The notes under the pieces were generated by a model. That model had not been told where the DNA came from. It made no database searches and was given only the letters and a program-made list of their open reading frames with translations. A stretch of DNA of 64,000 nucleotides from contig JANUWF010001101.1 of assembly GCA_026120185.1 (NCBI GenBank), positions 1,984,001 to 2,048,000 of the forward strand. Reading direction: 5' to 3'. Numbering within the stretch: the first letter of the stretch is position 1; each line of letters opens with the position of its first letter. This document shows positions 12,590 to 24,039 of the stretch, in pieces. Both the position numbers and the translations under genes were made by a program. The DNA comes from Voacanga thouarsii (lineage: Eukaryota; Streptophyta; Magnoliopsida; Gentianales; Apocynaceae).

Positions 12590-15100
12590 CAAGTCTTATT
12601 TGTTTTTATACATTTGTCTTATCAGTATCATGCTCTTCTCCATCAGCTTCAAAATATATTTTTTTCTCTTTTAGCTTTTCCTTCGTTGGTGGTGTCACAG
12701 TTGCAACGTCATCTACAGTATCAGTACCATCCCCCTGTTGGATTCCTTCCTATAGTTTTAGCATTTCAAGTGTTAGGAATGTAATGAAAATGTTATGGTA
12801 TCCAAAATTGTTTACTTGGTGTTAAATTCGTGGTCTTTTACCTTATCTTTTCTTCCATTCTTCATTTCACTTGGTAAGTACAATCTTATGATTGTAAAAT
12901 CCTCCTTCTGTGTTCCAAGTCGAACATATTGACTTTTGCCTGGAAAACATCTGTGCCACCAATAATGCGTTCAAAGACTTTAGGAAGAGGTTTCCTCTGT
13001 CATCCTATATTCCCATCACAACAATGCTAATTTATATAAAAAATCTAAAAATTCTTGGCATCACGATTTTTCAAAACAAAGTTATTAACTTACGTCTATT
13101 TGTTTTTCAGCAAGCTTAGATGTAGCAATATTGGTTAATTTTTCAACATCCTTATCAAACATAGTGAACTGAGCCTTTCCTGTGTGATCATTAACTTCCA
13201 TTTCCACACGATACCTTCACCAAATGAAATCATATTAAACGCTAAAATCAAATTCAAAGAGATTCAATTTTCAACTATATTCTATCTTGATAAAAATTGT
13301 ACGTACCTTATTAAAGGTGACTTTTCCACTCAATGGCAGCTATCACAAAAAAACTCATCATCCAGTAATTTCAACTTCTGATGGCATTTTGAGCAAGAAT
13401 TAAATTGCCATCCACATGTTTCATCAATTGAAGAAATTGTTCCGTAGTAATAAAAAGGTTTTTCCTCTATACAATACACATCATAGATTTAGTTTGTCTT
13501 GGGCATGATATTTTAATCTGAATGATTGTTTCGAAAATGTCAATGCTCTAACAAATTAGCTTACCATATCTTCAGCATGATCCAGTAGCAACTTCATATC
13601 ACTGAGATTCTTTTTGTTAGACTCTATCTCTTCAGTAGGTATGACATTATTGATGACTTGGATATGTTCTATAGGAATAACATCGCCACGACTAAAGCTG
13701 CATCAGTAAAGGACAACTACTATTACACTTACTTATATTACCATTTAGTTCAATATATATCCTCAAATAGCCCTCCAGAAATATGTAACATGCATCGTTC
13801 AGAAATCAACGGAAACTTTTCAGCTATCTTAAACAATATATTACTGTTTCAACTTAATTGCTTTGCATATACAAATATTCCATTTGAAATGACTATAACA
13901 TGCTCCAAAAAAACCTTTGTAGTTCAGAAATAAAAATCTGCCCAACATCGGAAAAATCTTTGTACTTCAAAGAACATAAAATGCTTCTATTTCATGACTT
14001 GTATTTCATCTTCTACATCATCAAATAAAAAAAAATAGTTACCTTTGTTGCATGAGCTTCACCTCAGTATAATCAAGATTGACAAATATATGTGTTGCAC
14101 TACTCGATGTTACTGAAATACGACCTACAAAAACAATTCAGAATTAGATTCGAAAATAATTCAATTACCTATTATGATTCAAAACATTATCCTCTTACCT
14201 TGAAACGTCGGATGATTGTGGATGTGATAATCACAACATATAGTTCCTTTTCTAGGTCTAATTCGTCACACTTCAACATCTTAGCAAACGATTCCCATAG
14301 AGTAACATGAACTTTTAGTTGCCTGAATAAAATAACATACACAACATTAAAGTATTTGCTATTAACATTAATACACATGTGTTCATCATGTACACTGGAA
14401 CATAATCAACTTAACTGTAAATCTTCTAATTCAACATACTGCATTGCAATTGTCTATGTCTATCCACGTTTTTCAATTTTCTCAGATAATCTACAGAGAC
14501 GTCCTGCAATATCTACATGAAGGAGAAACGATTCTCAACCATTCTTGTTCAATTCAACCATGACACAATGAAGCACTTACCAATTAAAAATCTCCCTTGA
14601 TAAGCACGTCTATCATGTTGCTCAAAAGGAATAAGCATAAATTTATGCGTTGGAATTCTAGGTAATTTATCAATCATTTTATCCAAAGTGGTTCCAAAAT
14701 AAAATTGTATAAAAAATTTCTGATCACACATTTTGTATTTGGCTTTATATTCTAAAACACAAAATTTTTTTAGCATATAATACTTCCTTTCTTCAATTGC
14801 ACCGTGGAACTCATCTGCAATTTTGCTCCTAATGATCATATGCATAACGGTTTCCTACACAGCAAAAACATTCATCCATACTCAAGAACAATGAAGATGA
14901 AAGAAATAATTCAACACCACAACTAACAGACCAAAACATACCTGCTCGTCAATAGCAAGACATTCTATGCTCATGAATTCTCCTCCATTTTGTGCATTAA
15001 AAGCTTCCTATATCCTATCTACACGAAATCGAATTCTATTCTTTTGATGTTGTTGACCAATATCCTTGAACATCACAAAATTCACCTTACTCCTGCTCAT
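12590..15100 (-). pseudogene. RPA70-like single-strand DNA-binding protein of the Helitron
   Basis: RPA-like proteins coat single-stranded DNA and are common passengers of plant Helitrons. The chosen start (ATG at 15100) gives MSRSKVNFVMF, a DUF223-type OB fold. A clean GT-AG intron (14855-14941) follows, then HMIIRSKIADEF... (14549-14845). A second OB fold shows VHVTLWESFAKM (about 14300) and ATHIFVNLDYTEV (about 14070). The C-terminal OB fold has a zinc ribbon CGWQFNSCSKCHQK (about 13390-13420) and DHTGKAQFTMFDKD (about 13150-13185). The acidic tail includes VATVTPPTKEKL (about 12700). An in-frame TAG stands where these proteins usually have Trp in exon 1, and later exons are frame-disrupted. 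The gene lies 5' of Rep/helicase on the same strand. Confidence 0.85.
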
Positions 15101-15491
15101 CTTGTTATGTCCTTACAAAGCTCACTGAACAAACTACTTAACGACTCAGGAAAACAACCGTTATATATAGACGTGCAGGGAAAAACCCTTGAGGCTTTTA
15201 GGACGCAGAGATTTTTTTCAATTTCAAACATGAGGCTTTTAGGACGCAAAGCAAAAGAAAGATATTGTTGAAATTGAAACATCAGACTTTTAGAATCCAA
15301 ATGGTTTCACCGAAGCATTAAATCGCATCTTAAATTACAGGAAACCCATAAAGCAAACAGAAACAACTTGAATCCCTAACTATTGGGGGTGTGAATCGAC
15401 TCTAATGCTTTGGCAATGAATTCAAAGCAATAAAACCAAGAAGCTTCGACGATGAATCCCAACCAATGTAACCATGTGCATTCAAAATAAG

Positions 15492-15509
15492 AAAGACTCT
15501 TTTACTTAG
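15492..15509 (+). repeat. LINE target-site duplication, left copy
   Basis: AAAGACTCTTTTACTTAG here and AAAGACTCTTTACTCAG at 20702-20718 flank the LINE; they differ by one T indel and one C/T change. The right copy directly follows the poly(A) tail. Confidence 0.85.
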
Positions 15510-15613
15510 TATACCAAACTCGAGTAAACATTAACTTGATTCTTGGTGTCAGTTCTCTGCCTTCTTCTGCTTAGCTCTATTCATCCCTCTCTTGATCTGA
15601 GGGCCTGGACCTT

Positions 15614-17260
15614 ATGGTCCAGACCAAAAGACGAAAACTTGGGTTCAAAGAGCGGCTTATTTCTACTTCTTTACCTAATGCAATCTCTCCAAATAAGTCC
15701 ATGGAGCTGCCCAATGTGACCCTCCCAATCCCTACCCCCCCCCCCCCTTTGCCATCTATCCCTCCAGTTACACTGAACCAATAACAGGTCCCAGAAACGT
15801 CCCTACCCTCTTGCCCTTTATCTGTCCAGCTGGGGAACCAGAACCATTCTGATCTTCTTGAGACTTATGTCTCTCCTGAACCCTTAGTGGGGGACAACAC
15901 TAACCCACAATCGAATCCATTGTCCCATCCCAAACCATTGGTCACCAATCATCCAACTCGTACTTGGGCTAATATTGTGAAAGGGAACCGCGAGTAGCAG
16001 AATGGTATGAGACTTAGCCATATTCCCAGCTCCGGTAATCTCATTAACATAGATGAAATAGACTTCGTGGATGCTTAGGGCAAGCTGGGTTTTTGCCTTG
16101 TTGAGATGTTTGCAGGTAGGTTTCCCAGCATGAAGGTAGTCATGGACCTCACTAAACACTGGGGTGTTCAATTTAAGGTCCACTCTCATGCTTCTGGCTG
16201 GTTGATTTTTCACTTCACATCGGATGCTGATAGGCAACAGGTTCTTCGTGGGGGACCTTATGTTGTGTTTGGACGGTCACTTATGCTCAAAATGATGCTA
16301 TCTGAATTTGATTTCTCCCTTGATGAAGTGATCATTATGCCCATATGGGTCACGTTTCCAGCCTTACCTCTTGATTGCTGGAACATGAGGGCATTAAGTA
16401 AAATTTCTTATGTTGTTGGAATCCCAATTATGACTAATATGCTTACTACAACTTTTGATCGACTGTCCTATGCTAGAGTTCTGGTCGAAGTGGATGTGTC
16501 TAAGCCCCTAGTGAAAATGGTGCCAATCCGATTGCCATCGGGTAAGATCAAGCAGTAGACAATCAGATTTGAGTTTGAACCGTCCTACTGTAGTTTCTGC
16601 TATAAATTTGTGCATGTCACGGAGGTATGTATGAGGGAAAAAATGAAAAGAAAAGAGCAGAATGCGGCTCACAGGACTGATGGGAATAACATGGGGCAAA
16701 ATGATAAGACAAACAAACGAACAAGACCTTTGTCTGCACCGGTTGGATAGAACAAACAGCCGAGATCACCCTCGACTGGTGGGGATGGTGTGATAGGAAC
16801 TATAAACAACGATAAAGGGAAACAACCGTTCATTTGTTTGGATTAGAATACCATGCACAACATGCACAACACATTGCTTGTGCCCACGTGTAATGACAAA
16901 GGAATGGGCAACACTGCCACCAAGGATATACAAGGACAAAGTGGGGCTGCTGCACATGATGCACTGTCCTCATCTGCTGGACAAAAGGAACAAATGAGGG
17001 ATAGAAGAGGCAGGTCCAGGGTAAGACGTAGAGGACACTCACATTGGCAATCCAAATCACAAATGAATGTACATGATGGAAATAAAAATTCTGCCTCTCT
17101 TACCCGGTTAGAAAGCTATGTTGAAGATGTTCCACAGGCCATAGGGAATATCGGTAAGGTAACCAGTCAGGCAACAAAATTTATTTGTTCAGTTTGGAAG
17201 AAATATGCACAACGGAGTGTTGACTTGATTGGTGCTCAACGGGCACTAATTAGTCCTTAA
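15614..17260 (+). pseudogene. LINE ORF1, DUF4283-type nucleic-acid-binding protein
   Basis: Binds element RNA in the ribonucleoprotein of plant L1-like elements. One frame runs from ATG 15614 to TAA 17258-17260, about 548 codons, with a Pro/Ser-rich N-terminus, a RTWANIVKGN motif before the DUF4283 core (about 16080-16560; LVEMFAGRFPS, GWLIFHFTSDAD, LPLDCWN) and a Cys-rich remnant CSFCYKFVHVTEVC (about 16590). The C-terminal part is basic (RDRRGRSRVRRRGHSHW). In-frame stops at about 15782, 15995, 16076, 16556, 16748 and 16847 break it; several are single transitions from Gln or Trp codons. The stop overlaps the ORF2 start as TAATG. Confidence 0.8.
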
Positions 17261-20200
17261 TGAGAGTAGCATGCTGGAATATTCGAGGGTTTAACATGAC
17301 CCTCAAACAACACGGGGTTTGGAATTTTATTTCTAAACATCGTGTAGGCATTATCGGATCATTGGAAACAAAGCCGACTGCTAGTGGACTGGACAATATT
17401 TTGCATAACAGATTTTCCAATTGGTCGGCTATTCATAACATGGGTGAATCAGATGGTGGTATAGTTGTAATTTTGTGGAATGGTGCAATGGTGGATGTTC
17501 ACTTAATCCACTGCACGCCTCGGGCTATTACTGTGCGTATCACATGTAAGATTTTTCATACTACATATTTCTTCACTTTTGTCTATACTTACAATTCTGT
17601 TGTGGCACGAAGGAGTTTATGGGAGGATATTCAATACTTATCTTTAGTGCTGTCGGAGGCACTGATTCTTATGGGTGATTTCAATTCTTATTTACATGTG
17701 GATGATAAACTTGGAGGTTCATTGCCTTCAACATATGAAATTAGGGACTTTGCGTCATTATGTGCGGACATTGACCTGGAGGACCTCTCCTATGTCGGGT
17801 CGCGGTTTACTTAGACTAATTCTAGGGTGTGGTCTAAACTTGATAGGGTGATGGGTAATGATGCATGATTTCAGTACTCCACCCAGGCTTCAGTGGATTT
17901 TTTCCCCATTAGGTGCATATCCGATCATAGTCTTGCTATTTGGTCAGTGGTTGACAACAGTGCAGGATATGTACATCCGTTCAGTTTCCTTAATCTTTGG
18001 GCAGACCATGAATTGTTCCAGAATATTGTAAAAGAGATTTGGGATCGGCCTTACTTGGGATTTCACTAGTTCACCCTATGTCGTCGTTTGAAATTGCTTA
18101 AGCATGACTTGCGAAGACTAAATAAACTGGAATTCTCCCACCTATCTAATCATGTTGAACAAGCGAACCAGGTTGTGATCAATGCTCAATAGCTATTACT
18201 TGGCAACCCTGTGGATCAGAATCTTATTGCCCACTTCAAGGAGTGTAAATGATCGGCATGGCGTATCGCGGAGGCAAAAATGAAGTTCTACCAGCAACTT
18301 GCTAAAGGAAGGTATGTAACCTACTCTGACAAGAATACACGTTACTTCTTCAACATTGTCAAATGAAATAAAAAGAGAAATTTCATCTCTTCAATCCTCA
18401 TAGAGGATGGTAGAATGACTAATAGTCCAAAAGCTGTCGCTGATGAATTTATGGAATATTACTGGAAACTTCTTGGGACTAAGGTGGATTGCCAAGGGAT
18501 CAATGTGGACTTTGTCAGGGCTAGTCCTATGGTTCCTCACGACATGAAGGTGGACTTGGTTAGGGATGTTACTATCCAGGATATCAGATCAGCCCTGTGG
18601 TACATTGGTGATTGCAAAGCTCCCGGGCCTGATGGTTACTCTACCTTATTTTTCAAGAAAGCGTGGAGTACAGTTGGGCGGAGTTTATGTGACACTGTTA
18701 CGAAATTCTTCACTTTTGGCAGAATTCTAAAGTAGCTTAATCATTCTATTATTACCTTGGTTCCGAAAATTGATCATGTTAAAAGGGTGGGAGATTATAG
18801 ACCAATTTCCTGCTGTAACTTGGTCTACAAAATTATTTCTAAAATTCTGACTGACAGACTTAAATTGGTTGTCCTTCATCTTGTGGACATATCACAGTCA
18901 GCATTCATAAAAGACAGGCTCATGACTGATAATATCTTGCTGGTTCAGGAACTTATGCGTATGTATAGTAGAACAAGAGTTTCTCCTCGATGTATAATTA
19001 AGGTGAAGCTGAGAAAGGCTTATGACTCAGTTAACTGGGATTTCTTACTGGATTTACTTACTGAGCTTAGGTTCTCTCATCTTTTCGTGAACTCGATTGA
19101 GCAGTGTGTGACCACTACCTCGTTCTCTGTTGCTATCAATGGGAGTGTGCACGGTTTCTTTACTGGCGCTAAAGGTCTGTGCCAAGGGGATCTGGTCTCT
19201 CTACTGTTATTTGTCATTTTCTTAGAATATTTCTCATGGGTGGTAAAAGTGCACACACTTGGGACTTTATTCAACTATCATCCCAAGTGTAAAGGCCTAA
19301 GGATTACTTACCTTACTTTTGCAGATGACCTTATGTTGTTTGCTAAAGGTGATTGTTCTTCTATCCGCATTCTCCTGGGCTGCCTAGAAGAATTTAAGAG
19401 ATGCTCAGGTCTTGAAATCAATAAAGATAAGTCCAATATTTATCTTGCTGGAATATATACGATTGATCAAGAGAATATTCTGGCATATACGGGCATACCT
19501 ATTGGGAAACTTCTGTTTCGCTACCTTGGCCTACCAATCATGAATGGTAAAATTTGGCTCACTTATTACAAACCATTATTTGATTGAATTGGCTCATACA
19601 TTGGCCGATGGTCTGCTCGTTCTCTCTCTTATGTTGGGCGCCTCCAACTGATCCAATCTGTTCTCCAAGGTGTTGAGTGTTTCTGGTTGTCCATTCTTCC
19701 TACGCCGTCGGCTGTTATTTGTTAGTTGGATAGGATGGCTAGGGACTTCTTGTGAGACTCAAAACATCCTTTGGTTGCCTGGAAAAATATTTATCTTCCA
19801 AAGACTGAGGGCGGTCTTGGTTTGGGGGACTTAAATACTTCGAACGGTGCGCTACTGTCTAGAATCATTTAGGACATACAGGCGGAGAAACAATCATTGT
19901 GGGTCAAATGGGTAGACCATTATTATTTGAAAGGCAGATCCATATGGGAGATTGAACATCAAAGGGAACACCCCCCCCTGTTTCATCGACTATTATCAAT
20001 TAGAGACATGATCATGGAGCAAGAAAGGGATACTACGGCTTATCTGCTTCACACTTGGGCTATGTGTACTATTTCATTCACTTCTCTTGCTTATTACTAT
20101 CTGAGATAAACTACATAGACTGTGTATTAGGTTAATACAATTTGGAAGCAGGGACTGACACCAAAACACTCATTCATACTTTGGTTGTGTGCGAAGGGAA

Positions 20201-20612
20201 GGCTGAAGACCAAGGATGCACTTGTATTCAGGCCTGATGACCTGTCGTGTCCATTGTGCAAGGCACATTCGAAAACGACTAATCATCTATTTTTCAAATG
20301 CTCAGTTTCGGCTACTATTTGGACGGAAGTGAAAACGTGGCTGAGTTTATCACATTCTTTGAATTCGGCCAAGGGTTACCTTAGGTGGTATAAGTGTAAC
20401 AACCGTGGTACTTCCTGGTTTACTAAGGCTAAGGCTACTACTGCGTAACTTTTTACTACATTTGGAATGCTCGTACACTGGCCATTTTTGAGGGTGCGGT
20501 CTGCCATCCGTTGGATATCGCAAAAAAGATTAAAACACATGTGTACATTGTTATTTTTACTTTATACCAAAATGTTCTGACTACTTTTGAGGACCGTATT
20601 GAGAACCACTAG
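17260..20612 (+). pseudogene. LINE ORF2, endonuclease-reverse transcriptase
   Basis: Nicks the target and copies element RNA into DNA. The APE-type endonuclease spans about 17260-17960 (WNIRGFN; LMGDFNSYL; SDHSLAIWS). The RT core spans about 18580-19420: CKAPGPDGYS, DYRPISCCNLVYKIISKIL, QSAFIKDR, ALCQGD equivalent GLCQGD, and catalytic TFADDLML. A C-terminal zf-RVT block reads CPLCKAHSKTTNHLFFKC (about 20250-20300). The frame is continuous from 17260 to about 20440 apart from nonsense codons (17812, 17866, 18067, 18190, 18250, 18364, 18733, 19585, 19723, 19753, 19870, 20107, 20116, 20128), then one frameshift near 20440-20450 leads to YYIWNART and a TAG at 20610-20612. Not functional. Confidence 0.9.
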
Positions 20613-20701
20613 TTTGTAGTCTCCTTGACTGCTAACTAGTTAAACGATGTAAATACTTTTTGCTCAATATTAATCCATTTACATTTGCATAAAAAAAAAA
20701 A

Positions 20702-20718
20702 AAAGACTCTTTACTCAG
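20702..20718 (+). repeat. LINE target-site duplication, right copy
   Basis: Partner of 15492-15509, immediately after the poly(A) tail. Confidence 0.85.
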
Positions 20719-21045
20719 AAAATGAGAAAAAACCTATACATCAGACTTTTAGAATCCAAATAGTTTCGCCGAAGCATTAAATCGCATCTTAAATCATAGA
20801 AAACCTGAAAAGCAAAAAGAAACGAATTGAATCTGTAACTATTGGGGGTGCAAATCGATTCTAATGCTTCGACGATGAATTTGAAGCTACAAAACCAAAA
20901 AGTTTTGGCGATGAATCCAAACCAACGAAACTAAGAAAACCAAACTGTTATAAATATCACGGTTTACCCATAAAAAATCTCCTCTGATGAAAATAAGAAA
21001 GAGTCTTTATTCACACAATGAAGGGAAAAACCTATACAATGAAAC

Positions 21046-21369
21046 TTATGAATAAAACCCAAACCCTCAAACCCAAATCCATACCTAGTTAACAGACCTA
21101 ACCGCAAAGCTGAAAGAAAATGACAACGAACTTCACAAACAACTTCTTTGGTCCACTGGTCAACACGTCAACAAAAATCACCCAATTAAACTAAAGCTAC
21201 TAAAGTGTCAAATTCACATGATTTTACCCGTCAACTTTACTACTTATTAATTTCCAGATCACCACATTTAAAAACATAAGTTTTTAATGAATGTTGGGTC
21301 TGTAATTGCTATTTTAGCGTGTGGAGAACTACTTAGATGTGCTGGACCAGGCCGAAAAAGGACTCCTTT
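21046..21369. other. Helitron 5' end region and host junction, non-coding
   Basis: AT-rich, no gene seen. A minus-strand A/TC junction near 21256-21257 followed by TGGAAATTAATAAG is a possible Helitron 5' terminus but is not proven. Confidence 0.3.
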
Positions 21370-21375
21370 ATGGTA

Positions 21376-21517
21376 TGGGCCCTAACGTTACTTAGTGGAC
21401 TGGGAACATGGACTTTTCCTAAATCTAAGCCCACAGACTGACGACGATGTCGTTTTTTAAGTTCTATAAGATCACTGATCACCAGGACCTATTCACTTCA
21501 ACACTCAGAAACCCTAG
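21376..21517 (+). promoter_or_regulatory. Housekeeping-type plant promoter with site II motifs, TATA and telo box
   Basis: TGGGCC at 21376-21381, AAGCCCA (reverse of TGGGCTT) at 21427-21433, TATAAG at 21465-21470 and AAACCCTAG at 21509-21517 lie in this order. Site II plus telo box is the combination known from plant ribosomal-protein and snoRNA gene promoters. The spacing puts the telo box just after the expected start site about 30 bases downstream of TATA. A CGACGATGTCGTT near-palindrome lies at about 21442. This is the only stretch in the window with a compact host-gene-like promoter. Confidence 0.55.
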
Positions 21518-23230
21518 CTTTGCTGCCCCTCATTTCCCCCAAATTTTCTACAAGAATGGTGTTACTCTCAGTGGCGGGTATACTCTTTACTTTTTGCATT
21601 TGCTTGCATTACATAGTTTCCGATGGTGTTAAATTTTCTGAATATTAAGCCCAATGATGGAAAAGATTTATATGTTGAGCGGCCTGATGGCTTTTTAGTT
21701 CGGCAATTGCCTTCGCGTATCCCCGGAAAATCAGTCGCCGCCGCCGCCACCACCACCACTACTATCACCTTTCGTCTACACATATATGTAAACTCTTGCA
21801 CACACATGCACCAAGGCGGCTGGTTCTTCACGGCGGTATGTAAAAGGCTTCTGTTGAATGAGACCATCGGTTTCAAGCCGTTAGTGATTTATTAAAGCTA
21901 TGAGATCTGAGGGCTTTTCTTGTTTTTCAGTTATCATTTCCTTTTCGTGTTTTTTTTAATCTGTGGTGTTTAAGTCTGTAGAAATAAATTTTCAAAAATA
22001 TTTGATTTTTGCTCGGATATAGTTTTATGGATTGCCCAATGATGGAAATCGGCACAGTTTTCAGTGGCTGCCTTCTATCGGTACCTTTTATGGTGCTTTC
22101 AGGGGAACAAAGTGTAATTAACCCGTTGTCAAGGGAGAGAGACTGTTGTTGATCACACATATACACACACAGCCATTATTTCGTTCACCTTACCAAATGA
22201 TCTGCCTTTCTATCGGATTATTACTGGGTTTGTCAGTGTTTCTGTGTTGCAACGGTGTTGCCAAAGGTGCTTTGATAAGAGTTGTAGCCCTGAAACTGTA
22301 AAGAATCTGAGGCTTTTTATAGTCATATTTGCTACTGATTCTTAGATCTTGATATGAAGTTGCCCAATTATGAAATATCTTGGGAAAAAAAAATCTGAAT
22401 GGTATTTGCTTTTGATTGTCGTTGCAAGCCTCCCCGAACCATTAATAGCAGCTGCTACTACAGTAGTCTGCTTCTTTCTATTCTCCAGCCCCTTGTTATC
22501 CTATTGGTACTTATCATTGGTTTTGGGGTATTTTTGCTTTGATGAGGATCAACTGATTAAACTATTGTTATTACTCTCTGAACTTAGGGCATGTGGGTAT
22601 ACATTGTCGTGCAATTGCTGCAGTTGGTTAGAGCAGCCTACCTTTCGGTTCTAGGGTAATGGCTGTTTAATTGATGGCCCTGTGATGAGCATGTAAATAG
22701 ATCAATTGCTGTTTAATGGCTAACTTTCATCATTGAGCTTTTCTGGTGCCTAAAGACACAGAGAGAGAGAGAGACAAGAAATACATATATATATATATAC
22801 ACACACACACAAATGTAAAACCATTTGCCATTCTAATATCTGCCTATCTATCAAGCTTAGGTGCCAAAAGCACTTGATGAAAGTTGTAGCCTTAAATGAC
22901 AAGGTATGATTTTGTTTTAATCATACAAATCTGAGGGCTCTTTTTAATTTTTCCATTAACACTTCTAGAAATGATGCAAATGCCCGAAGTTATGTGCTGG
23001 TTCTTTTCATTTTACCGTAAGTCCCGTCTACGTTCAATTGTTATTCTAGCTTTCTCGGATATTGGCTTTGATTTTGATTATATTTGATGATTTAACCTAC
23101 TTCAAGATTGTAGACATGGGAATCTGAGGGCAGATGACTAACGGTCTGTTTCACACCTCTAAATCCTTGATTGGTATTGTCTGGCTGCAAAACAACAATA
23201 AACAATGATTTGTGTTAACCTTTTTTCTGT
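21495..23230 (+). ncRNA. Possible non-coding host transcript with snoRNA-like modules
   Basis: No long open frame follows the promoter; the first good-context ATG (21556) opens only 31 codons, hydrophobic at first (MVLLSVAGILFTFCICLHYI). Four short blocks end in a D-box-like CTGAGG(G): about 21905, 22306, 22930 and 23122. Two of them (22258-22318 and 22862-22946) are clearly related through GCCAAA..., AGTTGTAGCC and the 3' CTGAGG. The second has a C-box-like TTGATGA (22874), CTGA (22930) and short flanking complementarity (AGC with GCT). A (GCC)n(ACC)n stretch lies at about 21735-21762. An intron-rich protein gene with very short exons is an alternative. Low confidence. Confidence 0.3.
22764..22811. 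repeat. Compound microsatellite (GA)n-(AT)n-(AC)n
   Basis: A GA run, a short spacer, then AT and AC runs, seen directly. Confidence 0.9.
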
Positions 23231-23235
23231 TAAAG

Positions 23236-23390
23236 ACCCCGGACTCCTGTCTAGGGACGATAACTTCTTCGCCTAAATCGGAGGCCCAGTCCAGCCTCAC
23301 TGGGCTGGGGATTCCTCAGTTTAACTGGGGATGTGGACACGGATGGGTTTCACAACTCGGCTTGTCAGCCAAGGATGATTGAAAAAAAAT
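23236..23390 (+). other. GC-rich block of unknown nature with an open frame
   Basis: About 150 bases far richer in GC than either flank. One plus-strand frame stays open for about 48 codons (starts KTPDSCLGTITSS, ends LGLSAKDD before TGA). It contains GCCCAGT/ACTGGGC arms around an 8-base loop (about 23283-23306). No family was recognised. It could be a gene fragment, a captured exon or a piece of a transposon. An AT-rich, structureless region starts directly after it. Confidence 0.4.
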
Positions 23391-24039
23391 TATATAAAAT
23401 TAGAGTAGAAAGAAAACAGAAAAAAATATATATATATCTTTCCGTTTTGTCACTTATCTTTGTTCTTTATTGTCTGTCATTTTTCTGATATTTATAAGAC
23501 ATTTAAGTTTTTTTTCATAATTACTTTTATTAACATTAGTAGCACTCCACTTTTCAACTCTATGTTGGGAGTGAATATGAAAAATTAAATTGGTGGTTGA
23601 GTAATTCATTATTAATTTCGATATCTATTATCAATAAAATACTCTATAACAATTGTATTTGTGAGAGTGGTGAGCCTAAATAGGAAAGAGATGGTAGTAA
23701 CAAATTGGAGTAAATTGGAGTGAGAAGTATGTAAGGGCAATTTTGAAAATTCAATTAAAATATTCATTAAATGTGAAAATTATTTTTTTTAGGTATGTAA
23801 AATTTGGTTATTGGCGATTAATAAATAATATCAACAATAAATAAAAATAGAAAGAGTAATTTATAAATTTGAATATTTATTTTTAGATAATATTAGTAAC
23901 TTATGGATAAATAATCATGAGACGAATACGGATCTAGTAAAACCTTAAATGAGAATATTATTGTAAAAATGTTATTTTAAAATAGAATTAGACATCTTAG
24001 AGAAAATAGAGAAAGCCCGTTAGAAGAAATTATAGATAT
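23391..24039. other. AT-rich, no feature recognised
   Basis: A short (TA)n run near 23427 and simple AT-rich sequence; no coding or repeat structure seen. Confidence 0.5.

Larger units (their letters stand above)
15510..20704 (+). mobile_element. L1-like non-LTR retrotransposon (LINE), near full length, decayed
   Basis: Two consecutive ORFs (DUF4283/zinc-knuckle protein, then endonuclease-RT protein), a 3' poly(A) run (20691-20704) and an imperfect 17-18 bp target duplication on both sides define a single insertion of about 5.2 kb. The 5' end has about 100 bp before the first usable ATG, so it is close to full length. A 13-C run lies at 15735-15747 inside ORF1. Confidence 0.9.
15281..21045. 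repeat. About 270-bp tandem duplication, separated by the LINE
   Basis: The block starting CATCAGACTTTTAGAATCC at 15281 and ending in AAATAAGAAAGACTCTTT recurs from 20739 to about 21045. If the LINE is removed, the two units become adjacent, joined by AAAATGAGAAAAAACCTATA, whose relative GGGAAAAACCTATACA also follows the second unit. So this was a simple tandem repeat in the Helitron 5' region before the LINE landed inside it. Confidence 0.8.
4563..21256 (-). mobile_element. Decayed autonomous-type Helitron, split by a LINE
   Basis: The coding part is on the minus strand: RPA-like gene (12590-15100) then Rep/helicase gene (6094-11168), so the Helitron 5' end is on the right and the 3' end on the left. 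Plant Helitrons commonly encode both proteins. A minus-strand TC start following an A is possible near 21256-21257. A CTAG followed by T occurs near 4573, but I see no GC-rich hairpin before it, so both termini are provisional. Subtracting the LINE (15510-20704) leaves about 11.5 kb, a plausible size for an autonomous element with extra internal duplications. Confidence 0.6.

Noticed and set aside
23345..23385. miR169-like CAGCCAAGGATGA at about 23370
   Set aside because: Only the first 13 bases match the miRNA from memory, the rest does not, and no foldback partner was seen nearby.
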